Source: CAWKEY01 sp963696315 | GTDB lineage: Bacteria; Pseudomonadota; Gammaproteobacteria; Methylococcales; Methylomonadaceae | Direction: 5' to 3' | DNA: 64,000 nucleotides | Assembly: GCA_963696315.1 (NCBI GenBank) | Contig: CAVOJU010000028.1 | Span: forward strand, 1 to 64,000 | Part shown: positions 8,799 to 17,746 of the stretch, piece after piece | Numbering within the stretch: the first letter of the stretch is position 1 | How the letters are laid out: every line of letters starts with the position of its first letter | Made by a program: the position numbers and the translations under genes | Notes under the pieces: generated by a model | The model's database searches: none | What the model was told of the DNA's origin: nothing | The model's input: only the letters and a program-made list of their open reading frames with translations

Positions 8799-10129
8799 AA
8801 CCATTCCTTATTAACGCCTTCCTGCGGAAAACGCATCAATACTTGTGCCAAAATCATATCGTGTAGCCCTTTAATCTTGACCTTATCAACCATTTCGTTG
8901 GCAAAGGCAAACGTCAACATGTTGCACGCGGTTTCTTCATCAACACACCGCGACTGCAGATAAAAAATGGATTTTTCATCCAGCTGCCCCACCGTCACAC
9001 CGTGTCCGCACTTGACGTCATCGGCATAAATTTCCAGCTGCGGTTTGGTGTCGGCTTCGGCGTCATCCGATAACAACAGATTGCGATTATTCATTTGCGA
9101 GTCGGTTTTTTGAGCATCTTTAGCGACGATGACCCGCCCCTGAAAAACACCCCGCGCCCTGTCGTCCAGCACGCCTTTATAGAGTTCGCGGCTGATGCCA
9201 TGTGGTTTCAAGTGAATAATGCGGGTATGGTTGTCAATATGCTGCCGCTTTACGCCAAGGTACAGACCATTCAAGTCACACTCGGCGGCATGATCCAAAT
9301 CGGCATGGATATCGCTACGCGCCAGCAAGCCGCCAAAGGCAAAGTTATGATGGGCAAAACGCGCATTTCGTGCCTGTTTAACGTAGATACCGCCAAAATG
9401 GTAGGCTTTTTCAGACTCGCTTTGTATTTTATACAGGGTTAGATGAGCACTGGAGCCCACAAAAACTTCGGTGACGGCGGCTGTTAAATAGGCATTCGCC
9501 GCGCCAGCTCCCGGCTGGCCTGCGGCATACACACCATCCCTGGAGATAAATGTCTCTATTACTTGAGCCTCGGCCAAAGCGTCGACAATGATGAGATTAC
9601 GGGTCGTAGCCATGGCATCGGTGCCGGTAACCAGATGCAGCAACTGGATCGGCTTAGCCAACACCTGCCCGGCCGGCACATACACAAACAAGCCATCGGT
9701 AAACCAGGCGGTATTAAAGGCGATAAAGCCATGTTCATCGTTATTAACGGCTCTGTTTATATATTTTTCCAGCGTGTCCGGGTGTTTTACCAAAGCATCC
9801 GCCATGCTCATTACGGATACCGCCTCAGGCAAATCAGTTAACACCGAAAGCTCTGCTGAAAAATGTCCATTCACCAATACCACAGACCAGGCATCTTGCA
9901 ATTGATACGCTTGTAGGGGCGCATTGCATGCGCCCGTGTTGCACGCGCCCTTGTTGTCGATGACCTCCAACACAGGAGCAAACAGTTTCTTCTCAATCGC
10001 CGATACATTGGTATAGCGCCATTCTTCTTCACGCGGCGATGGAAAGCCCTGCGCGGAAAATTTCGCCAAGGCGTCCTGTCTTAACGCCTGCAACCAGGGC
10101 AAAGGCTGACCTGGCAATGCCGCCGCCAA
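8795..10129 (-). CDS. sufD: Fe-S cluster assembly protein SufD
   Basis: SufD pairs with SufB and the SufC ATPase to build Fe-S clusters. The 444-residue frame holds the N-terminal helical region (PREEEWRYTNVSAIEKK) and the C-terminal beta-helix core ending with DVKCGHGVTVGQLDE and YLQSRCVDEETA. The start is awkward. The frame begins at a TTG (10129), while the ATG that overlaps the sufC stop (10169) runs only nine codons before a TGA in another frame. The open frame upstream of the TTG encodes YAAEYQTL, which looks like real SufD sequence. A one-base indel near 10150 may therefore have cut off the true start. An in-frame dispersed repeat lies at 9500-9544. Confidence 0.93.
   Translation of the reverse strand: MAAALPGQPLPWLQALRQDALAKFSAQGFPSPREEEWRYTNVSAIEKKLFAPVLEVIDNKGACNTGACNAPLQAYQLQDAWSVVLVNGHFSAELSVLTDLPEAVSVMSMADALVKHPDTLEKYINRAVNNDEHGFIAFNTAWFTDGLFVYVPAGQVLAKPIQLLHLVTGTDAMATTRNLIIVDALAEAQVIETFISRDGVYAAGQPGAGAANAYLTAAVTEVFVGSSAHLTLYKIQSESEKAYHFGGIYVKQARNARFAHHNFAFGGLLARSDIHADLDHAAECDLNGLYLGVKRQHIDNHTRIIHLKPHGISRELYKGVLDDRARGVFQGRVIVAKDAQKTDSQMNNRNLLLSDDAEADTKPQLEIYADDVKCGHGVTVGQLDEKSIFYLQSRCVDEETACNMLTFAFANEMVDKVKIKGLHDMILAQVLMRFPQEGVNKEWL
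9500..9544 (-). repeat. ~45-bp dispersed coding-region repeat, copy 3 (inside sufD)
   Basis: Read on the minus strand it starts CCAGGGATGGTGTGTATGCC, continues GCAGGCCAGCCGGGAGCTGG and ends CGCGGCG. This matches the two rsmJ copies closely. In sufD it encodes about fifteen residues (RDGVYAAGQPGAGAA) without breaking the frame. Confidence 0.7.
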
Positions 10130-10168
10130 AGTTTGATATTCAGCCGCATAGCGGCTTGCTGTGTGCCA

Positions 10169-10924
10169 TTATGCTGCTACCTGTTCGTTTTCAAGCCAAC
10201 TGTAACCTTTTTCTTCCAGCTCCAATGCCAGCTCGGCGCCGCCGGATTTAACAATTTGGCCATGCGCCAACACATGCACAAAATCGGGCTTAATGTAATC
10301 CAGCAGCCTTTGGTAATGCGTGACCATGACAAATGAACGCTCAGGAGATCGCAAGGAGTTGACGCCTTCGGCAACCACTTTTAACGCGTCTATGTCCAGG
10401 CCGGAATCGGTTTCATCCAGTATGCACAGCTTGGGTTCCAAGATGGCCATTTGCAGGATTTCATTGCGTTTCTTTTCACCGCCGGAAAAGCCTTCGTTCA
10501 CCGCACGGTAAAGAAATTTCTCATCCATTTCCAGCAAGCGCACTTTATTTTTAATCAGTGTCAAAAAATCCATGGCATCCACTTCGGATTGCCCATGATG
10601 CTTGCGTATAGAGTTCAGCGCCGCTTTCAATAAATAGATATTGCTGACGCCGGGAATTTCCACAGGATATTGAAATGCCAGAAACACGCCTTCACGCGCC
10701 CTGATTTCAGGTGCCATTTCAGTCAAATCCTTACCCTGATAAGTGATCGAACCTTCCGTGACGGTATAACCGCCCTTGCCTGACAACACATGCGACAAGG
10801 TGCTTTTTCCCGAACCGTTCGGCCCCATGATCGCGTGAATTTCACCGGCTTTAATCTCAAGATTAATGCCCTTAAGAATGGGCTTGTCACCGATGCTGAC
10901 ATGGAGATTTTTTATGCTGAGCAT
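10169..10924 (-). CDS. sufC: Fe-S cluster assembly ATPase SufC
   Basis: SufC is the ABC-type ATPase of the SufBCD complex in the cytoplasm. The 251-residue protein has Walker A GPNGSGKST, a signature-like EGFSGGEKKRNEILQM, Walker B CILDETDSGLD and the switch His in MVTHYQRLLDYI. It follows the second HicBA pair and precedes sufD, with its stop overlapping a short ATG frame. All motifs are intact. Confidence 0.97.
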   Translation of the reverse strand: MLSIKNLHVSIGDKPILKGINLEIKAGEIHAIMGPNGSGKSTLSHVLSGKGGYTVTEGSITYQGKDLTEMAPEIRAREGVFLAFQYPVEIPGVSNIYLLKAALNSIRKHHGQSEVDAMDFLTLIKNKVRLLEMDEKFLYRAVNEGFSGGEKKRNEILQMAILEPKLCILDETDSGLDIDALKVVAEGVNSLRSPERSFVMVTHYQRLLDYIKPDFVHVLAHGQIVKSGGAELALELEEKGYSWLENEQVAA

Positions 10925-10944
10925 GCTGTTTTATACCTGAATTG

Positions 10945-11133
10945 TTATTTAATGGGCTTTACACCCAGATCTTTACAAATTTTGTTCGCCAAAATGTCTT
11001 TTATTTCGGCATGTCTTGGAATTGCTGAGCGTTTATTGTGTTTTTGATTGTGCCACCATGAATGCCGCCCGCCTTCTCGTAATAATTCACAACCTTGCGC
11101 TGTCAAATATCTAATTAATTCAGAACGTTTCAC
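10945..11133 (-). CDS. hicA: HicA-like mRNA interferase toxin, pair 2
   Basis: This 62-residue protein has the classic short HicA form: KRSELIRYLTAQGCELLREG, then GGRHSWW with the catalytic His, then SAIPRHAEIKDILANKICKD and LGV. Its ATG overlaps the hicB stop by four bases. It is the second HicBA pair in the same suf operon, here between sufB and sufC. Its sequence is clearly different from pair 1, so the two are not a recent duplication. Confidence 0.88.
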   Translation of the reverse strand: MKRSELIRYLTAQGCELLREGGRHSWWHNQKHNKRSAIPRHAEIKDILANKICKDLGVKPIK

Positions 11134-11342
11134 AGCGCAATAAGCTCTTCTTGATAGTGAGTACCTGCATTTAATAACGCTTCTTCACGATTAAAGGCTA
11201 ATGCTTCTTGCAAGGTAATTTTCAAACTTTCAATTAATTCATCATGAGTGGCTTCTTGGCAATTGACCCCAGGAACTTCTTCAATCCAACCTAGCCACCA
11301 GTCACCGTCTTGTTTTACAATCGCTGTATATTCATTTTTCAC
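11130..11342 (-). CDS. hicB: HicB-like antitoxin, pair 2
   Basis: This 70-residue protein has the HicB core: YTAIVKQDGDWWLGWIEEVP, GVNCQEATHDELIESLKITL and QEALAFNREEAL. No DNA-binding domain is attached. It starts 21 bases after the sufB stop and overlaps hicA by four bases, so it is embedded in suf transcription. Confidence 0.86.
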   Translation of the reverse strand: MKNEYTAIVKQDGDWWLGWIEEVPGVNCQEATHDELIESLKITLQEALAFNREEALLNAGTHYQEELIAL

Positions 11343-11363
11343 TTTATCTCTCCGAAAACAATC

Positions 11364-12812
<1,449 letters not shown>

Positions 12813-12871
12813 AAAAAATCTCTTACTTACAAGGATGTAATGGTTGCAGAAAATGCAGGAGCATTTTTTAC

Positions 12872-13321
12872 CTATCGATATAAACTGGCGACCGGAATCA
12901 GAATTTCTTCCGGCATGGCGGCAGGTCTAATCATATCTGCCAAAGTCACTGACTCTAATGCGTCTTGAATAGTCTGATTAATCAAACTCCAGTTGCCGCG
13001 AATATCGCAGCCCGAAGCTTGTTCACAGCCCTGATGGGAAATACTGCATTCCGTCAGCGCTATCGGCCCTTCCAGAGCACTGATGACCGTTGCAACCGAA
13101 ATTTTTTCAGGCTTTGTGGCCAGAGCGTAGCCGCCCTTTGCGCCGCGAGTCGACATCAGCACCTTGGCTTTAACCAGTAATTTCAAAATTTTACTGACCG
13201 TTGGCAAGGCAATACCCGTTGCTGTTGCTATTTCCATAGCCGCATGCGCATGCGCCTCATCTCTGGCCATATAGCTCAAGATGACGGTTGCATAATCAGT
13301 CAATTTACTTAACCTTAACAT
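12872..13321 (-). CDS. Rrf2/IscR-family SUF system transcriptional regulator
   Basis: This 149-residue regulator has an N-terminal winged helix (LSKLTDYATVILSYMARDEA, with recognition helix TGIALPTVSKILKLLVKA and wing STRGAKGGYALA). Three cysteines near residues 92-105 (TECSISHQGCEQASGCDI) are spaced like the Fe-S ligands of IscR-type sensors. It heads the suf run and has a perfect palindrome 17 bases upstream. Autoregulation by Fe-S status is therefore inferred, with apo/holo control known for the family. The annotation 'SUF system Fe-S cluster assembly regulator' fits best. Confidence 0.92.
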   Translation of the reverse strand: MLRLSKLTDYATVILSYMARDEAHAHAAMEIATATGIALPTVSKILKLLVKAKVLMSTRGAKGGYALATKPEKISVATVISALEGPIALTECSISHQGCEQASGCDIRGNWSLINQTIQDALESVTLADMIRPAAMPEEILIPVASLYR

Positions 13322-13337
13322 AAGCTCCCCTTTATTT

Positions 13338-13354
13338 AGGACTATTTTAGTCCT
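13338..13354 (-). promoter_or_regulatory. Candidate operator palindrome upstream of the suf regulator
   Basis: A perfect inverted repeat, AGGACTA-AAA-TAGTCCT, lies 17 bases before the regulator ATG, just upstream of its ribosome binding site (AAGGGGAG). Rrf2/IscR sites often carry such AT-rich palindromes near or over the promoter. It is the likely operator of the whole suf operon. Protein binding is inferred. Confidence 0.6.
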
Positions 13355-13415
13355 AATTAAATTCAGAGTAAAGAACTTGGTTATTATACTTAATGCTCAA
13401 CTTCAAAAATTCGAA

Positions 13416-13503
13416 TTACAGAAGCGAATTTCGAGTACAGAAATCCTTTCGGATGATCAAAGTTCAGTATTTACTGAAGAGGAACGAATACTCGCTTCTG
13501 TAA
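13416..13503. repeat. Inverted repeat enclosing an 88-bp element
   Basis: A perfect 12-base inverted repeat (TTACAGAAGCGA and TCGCTTCTGTAA) bounds an 88-base stretch between the suf regulator and the hydrolase gene. The left arm is partly repeated inside (TCGAGTACAGAAAT). It could be a small mobile or REP-like element or a folded transcript end. It encodes no protein. Confidence 0.45.
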
Positions 13504-13559
13504 ACTTAGAGCGGCCATGATTAGGCGCTTTGATTTGCTGAATCAAGCCAGCCGTGAGC

Positions 13560-14552
13560 TTATAATCGCAACAATGATTCAGCCCGTTTATCGGCGCCTG
13601 AAGGCAGGGGCGATGATGATGACTTGATCCAGGCGGTTATGTCTTTCCACAAAACGGGAGCCTGAAGGTCCCGCAACAACATGTGATAACCGTTTTCGTA
13701 TAAGGCGATCTTTTTTTCCTGTTGGCGGGTTTTCAAAACATCCTTCAAAAATCGATACGTGGGTTGTTTGGGGATGATTTCATCTTTCTCACCATAAAGA
13801 ATCAGCGTGTTGGCATCGAGGAATTTTGCGTTATGCAAGGCTTTGTCCATCAAATTGGTCAGACCGTAAATGGTTTCAACTCGCGTTGCTTTAATAACCA
13901 GGGGATCTTTTCCCAATGCCTTTAACATTTCAATATTGTCAGAAGGCATTACTTTTACCTGTTTGCCAGTCAAGGTCAGCGAGGGCGCCGTATGCGACAG
14001 CACCCATAACAAGCTTCTTTGATACCAGGGCATGGTTTCCCTCGCCCATACCGCCGGGGCTACCAGAATAATTCCGGCCACCGGGATTTTAACGGTTTCG
14101 CGCATGGCCGCAATCACCACGGCCCCGCCCATGCTTTCGCCCAAGACATAAACCGGAAGCCCCGGATGTTTGTGCTGAATCAGGTGAATAAACAATTCCA
14201 GATCCTGAACATACGCCTCGATGCCGCTCCACAATCCACGCCTGGGGCTGCCGCCAAAACCACGCTGATCATAGGCATAACAGGCGATGCCCTGCTCTTT
14301 GAAAAAGTCGCCGGGCTGCTGTAAAAAATGGCTGTAATCGTTAAAGCCATGCAAGGCAATGAGCACGGCATGGGCTTCATGCTGCTTGGGCAGCCATAGT
14401 CTGAGCGGCAATTCGGCGCCATCGGGCGTGATATAGCGGTTATCCAGTATTCGACCCGTGGTAACGAAAGGCCCGGGTTTGTAAATGGCAGGCGCGCAAG
14501 CTGACAGTAAAGCCGGTAACAAAACCGCGAGTGCAACTCGAGTAATTTTCAT
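13560..14552 (-). CDS. Alpha/beta hydrolase lipoprotein, lysophospholipase-like
   Basis: This is a 330-residue serine hydrolase of the monoacylglycerol lipase/lysophospholipase type. The start at 14552 is preferred to the longer frame because it gives a lipoprotein signal (MKITRVALAVLLPALLSAC) with a lipobox cysteine, implying an envelope location. The oxyanion region is HGFNDYS, the nucleophile elbow is GESMGG, the acid is in YGEKDEIIP and the catalytic His in GYHMLL. The start overlaps the end of parE by 15 bases. The substrate is unknown. Confidence 0.85.
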   Translation of the reverse strand: MKITRVALAVLLPALLSACAPAIYKPGPFVTTGRILDNRYITPDGAELPLRLWLPKQHEAHAVLIALHGFNDYSHFLQQPGDFFKEQGIACYAYDQRGFGGSPRRGLWSGIEAYVQDLELFIHLIQHKHPGLPVYVLGESMGGAVVIAAMRETVKIPVAGIILVAPAVWARETMPWYQRSLLWVLSHTAPSLTLTGKQVKVMPSDNIEMLKALGKDPLVIKATRVETIYGLTNLMDKALHNAKFLDANTLILYGEKDEIIPKQPTYRFLKDVLKTRQQEKKIALYENGYHMLLRDLQAPVLWKDITAWIKSSSSPLPSGADKRAESLLRL

Positions 14553-14565
14553 GACAAAACCTGAA

Positions 14566-16458
14566 TCACTTGATATCAGCCAGATTACCTTTGGTTTCCA
14601 GCCAGGTTTTGCGGTCTTGAGACCGTTTTTTGGCCAGCAACAAATCCAGCTGCAAGCGAGTATCGTCATGCTCTTCGACTGTCAACTGAACCAATCGGCG
14701 GGTATCGGGATTCATGGTGGTTTCCCGAAGCTGCGAGGGATTCATTTCTCCCAGTCCTTTAAAGCGCTGGACGTTGATTTGGCCCTTGAGCTTTTCGGCT
14801 TTGATACGGTCAACAACGCCCTGGCGCTCGGCTTCATCCAGGGCATAAAACACTTTTTTGCCGACATCGATTCGGTACAAAGGTGGCATGGCGACAAACA
14901 CATGCCCAGCCCTAACCAGGGCATTGAAATGCTGGTAAAACAGGGCGCAGATCAAGGTGGCGATATGGTTGCCGTCGGAATCAGCATCGGCCAGTATGCA
15001 CACCTTGCCGTAGCGCAAGTTCTGCAAATCGCTGGAGCCCGGCTCTATTCCCAGCGCAACGGCAATATCATGGACTTCCTGAGAGGCCATCACCTGACTG
15101 GAATCGACTTCCCAGGTGTTAAGAATCTTGCCGCGCAACGGCATGATCGCCTGAAAGTCACGTTCGCGCGCCTGCTTGGCGGAACCGCCGGCCGAATCGC
15201 CTTCGACCAGAAACAGTTCAGTGCGCGCGATGTCCTGCGCCGAACAATCGGCTAATTTGCCCGGCAAAGCGGGCCCTGTGGTAATTTTTTTGCGGATAAT
15301 TTTTTTATTGGAGCGCAGCCGTTTTTGGGCGCTGGAAATAATGATTTCGGCGATTTTCTCGCCCTCAGCCGGGTTCTGATTAAGCCACAGACTGAAGCTG
15401 TCCTTGGCGACGCCCGAAACAAACGCCACGCATTCGCGTGAGCTGAGCCGCTCCTTGGTTTGCCCTGAAAACTGCGGATCTTCGAGTTTAACCGAGAGTA
15501 GAAAATGGCAGTTTTCCCAAACATCTTCCGGCGCCACTTTAACGCCACGCGGCAAAATATTTCTAAAATCGCAAAACTCGCGCATGGCTTCTGTCAATCC
15601 GGCGCGCAGACCATTGACATGGGTGCCGCCCTGGGCGGTCGGCACCAAATTGACATAGCTTTCAGCCAGCACTTCCGGCGGATTTTCCACCGCCCAGACG
15701 ATGCCCCATTCTACGGCTTCATGATTAGCCGCCATATTGCCCATAAAAGGCTGCTCCGGGCAAAATTCAATATCGCCAATGCGGTCGAGCAAATATTCCT
15801 TAAGACCATCCTGATAACACCAGACATAGTCTTCTTCCGGCTGCTCAACTTTCAGGGTTATTTTTAAGCCCGGGCATAACACCGCTTTGGCGCGCAAAAC
15901 CTGTTTTAGCTTTAAAACCGATATTTTATTGGAATCAAAATATTTTTCGTTCGGCCAAAATTTAACGGTGGTGCCGGTGTTGTTGCGGCCCACGCTGCCG
16001 GTCTCGGCAAGCTCGGACTGTTTCTCGCCATCGGCAAAGGCCATATGATAAAGCTTGCCGCCTCTTTTAACTTCCACTTCCAGTTTTGCCGATAAGGCGT
16101 TCACCACTGATACACCTACGCCATGCAAACCACCGGAAAACTGGTAGTTTTTATTGGAAAATTTTCCGCCCGCGTGGAGCTGAGTCAAAATCACTTCAAC
16201 GCCAGGGATGCCCTGTTCAGGATGAATATCCACCGGCATGCCGCGGCCGTTATCGCTGACCTGAACACTGCCGTCTTTAAACAGGACGACATCAATACAA
16301 TCCGCATAACCGGCCAAGGCCTCGTCGACACTGTTATCCACCACTTCCTGCACCAGATGGTTGGGCCGGGAGGTATCCGTGTACATGCCTGGGCGTTTTC
16401 TGACCGGCTCAAGACCACTTAAAACTTCTATTGCCGCCGCGTTATATTCGTTCGTCAT
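14566..16458 (-). CDS. parE: DNA topoisomerase IV subunit B
   Basis: ParE is the ATPase subunit of topoisomerase IV, which unlinks daughter chromosomes. The 630-residue length and the GHKL ATP-binding motifs fit: VDNSVDEALAGY, VSDNGRGMPVDIH and GGLHGVGVSVVNALS. The TOPRIM domain carries ELFLVEGDSAGGSAKQARER and ILADADSDGNH. ParE rather than GyrB is chosen because the protein lacks the GyrB-specific insertion and is about 170 residues shorter than E. coli GyrB. It is divergent from xseB with about 80 bases between them. Confidence 0.96.
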   Translation of the reverse strand: MTNEYNAAAIEVLSGLEPVRKRPGMYTDTSRPNHLVQEVVDNSVDEALAGYADCIDVVLFKDGSVQVSDNGRGMPVDIHPEQGIPGVEVILTQLHAGGKFSNKNYQFSGGLHGVGVSVVNALSAKLEVEVKRGGKLYHMAFADGEKQSELAETGSVGRNNTGTTVKFWPNEKYFDSNKISVLKLKQVLRAKAVLCPGLKITLKVEQPEEDYVWCYQDGLKEYLLDRIGDIEFCPEQPFMGNMAANHEAVEWGIVWAVENPPEVLAESYVNLVPTAQGGTHVNGLRAGLTEAMREFCDFRNILPRGVKVAPEDVWENCHFLLSVKLEDPQFSGQTKERLSSRECVAFVSGVAKDSFSLWLNQNPAEGEKIAEIIISSAQKRLRSNKKIIRKKITTGPALPGKLADCSAQDIARTELFLVEGDSAGGSAKQARERDFQAIMPLRGKILNTWEVDSSQVMASQEVHDIAVALGIEPGSSDLQNLRYGKVCILADADSDGNHIATLICALFYQHFNALVRAGHVFVAMPPLYRIDVGKKVFYALDEAERQGVVDRIKAEKLKGQINVQRFKGLGEMNPSQLRETTMNPDTRRLVQLTVEEHDDTRLQLDLLLAKKRSQDRKTWLETKGNLADIK

Positions 16459-16541
16459 ACTTCCTAATCACTCACATTCCAATTTCATATATAATGTTCT
16501 GTTTTTTAAATACATCGTATCATTAAAATATTTTCATCTAT

Positions 16542-16775
16542 ATGCCGAAAAAGAAAAGCTCGACTTTATTTGAAGACTCCCTCGCTGAACTTGAAGCGTT
16601 AGTAACCCAATTGGAACAAGGCGATATTTCGCTGGAAGAATCATTAAAGTCTTTTGAACGCGGCGTTATTCTTACCCGCACCTGTCAAAAAGCCTTGCAG
16701 GAGGCTGAACAGAAAGTTCAGATTCTGATCGAAAAAAACGGCACTCAAACCCTGGAGCCCTTTACCGATGAGTAA
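16542..16775 (+). CDS. xseB: Exodeoxyribonuclease VII small subunit
   Basis: This 77-residue helical protein binds the XseA large subunit in exonuclease VII. The signature LFEDSLAELEALVTQLEQGD is complete, followed by ISLEESLKSFERGVILTRTC. Its end overlaps the ispA start by eight bases. The xseB-ispA-dxs order is the common proteobacterial isoprenoid operon layout, so the three genes are probably co-transcribed. Confidence 0.96.
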   Translation: MPKKKSSTLFEDSLAELEALVTQLEQGDISLEESLKSFERGVILTRTCQKALQEAEQKVQILIEKNGTQTLEPFTDE

Positions 16776-17664
16776 TGCGTTAAAAGAATATCTTAGTTTT
16801 TGCCAAAACCGTGTAGAAAGAGCTCTGGAAGCACGCCTTCCCAGTGACAACATCCTGCCGAAAAAACTGCACCAAGCCATGCGCTACACAGTGCTGGATG
16901 GCGGCAAACGCATGCGTCCGATGCTGACTTATTGTACCGGAAAAACCTTGGGTATTAACCCCGAAGTCCTGGACGGTCCTGCCTGCGCCGTTGAATTTAT
17001 TCATGTGTATTCGTTAATCCACGACGATCTTCCGGCCATGGATGATGATGATTTGCGCCGCGGCAAAGCAACCTGTCATATCGCTTTTGATGAAGCCACC
17101 GCCATTTTAACCGGCGATGCCTTACAAGCCTTGGCTTTTGAAATTCTGGCGCATGATCCTAGCATTGCAGTGACCACCGAAGGCCGCCTGAAAATGATCA
17201 CGACTTTAGCTCGAGCCAGCGGCTCCCAAGGCATGGTTGGCGGCCAGGCTATCGATCTGGAATCGGTCGGCACCAAATTGACCCTGCCTGAACTCGAAAA
17301 CATGCATATCCATAAAACCGGTGCCTTGATCCGCGCCAGCGTCAACATGGCGACATTGGCCAAAGCCGATATTGATCCGCTTGCAGCAACCAAACTGGAC
17401 CACTATGCCAAATGTATCGGCCTGTCATTCCAAGTTAAGGACGACATTCTCGATGAAGAAAGCGACACCGCCACGCTGGGTAAAACGCAAGGCAAAGACA
17501 AGGATAACGACAAGCCGACTTACCCGGCATTGTTAGGCATGGCCGGAGCCAAACAAAAAGCCCAGCAATTGCACGAGCAAGCCCTGGACAATCTGAGCAT
17601 TTTTGGTCAAGAGGCTGATCTTTTGCGCGACCTGTCACTTTATATTATTCAACGGGATCACTAA
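16768..17664 (+). CDS. ispA: Farnesyl diphosphate synthase
   Basis: IspA condenses isopentenyl diphosphate with dimethylallyl and geranyl diphosphates to form farnesyl diphosphate, the direct precursor of squalene. It has 298 residues. The first aspartate-rich motif is HDDLPAMDDDDLRRG and the second is QVKDDILDEESD. GGKRMRP near residue 45 and the QAIDLES helix are conserved. It lies between xseB and dxs and supplies the squalene synthase encoded about 6 kb downstream. Confidence 0.96.
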   Translation: MSNALKEYLSFCQNRVERALEARLPSDNILPKKLHQAMRYTVLDGGKRMRPMLTYCTGKTLGINPEVLDGPACAVEFIHVYSLIHDDLPAMDDDDLRRGKATCHIAFDEATAILTGDALQALAFEILAHDPSIAVTTEGRLKMITTLARASGSQGMVGGQAIDLESVGTKLTLPELENMHIHKTGALIRASVNMATLAKADIDPLAATKLDHYAKCIGLSFQVKDDILDEESDTATLGKTQGKDKDNDKPTYPALLGMAGAKQKAQQLHEQALDNLSIFGQEADLLRDLSLYIIQRDH

Positions 17665-17746
17665 TTACCAACTTGATTGCTCAGATATTAATCTGCATAA
17701 TCATGCGCCTGCTTAGAGAGTGACGACCAAAGGAACCGATTCATAC

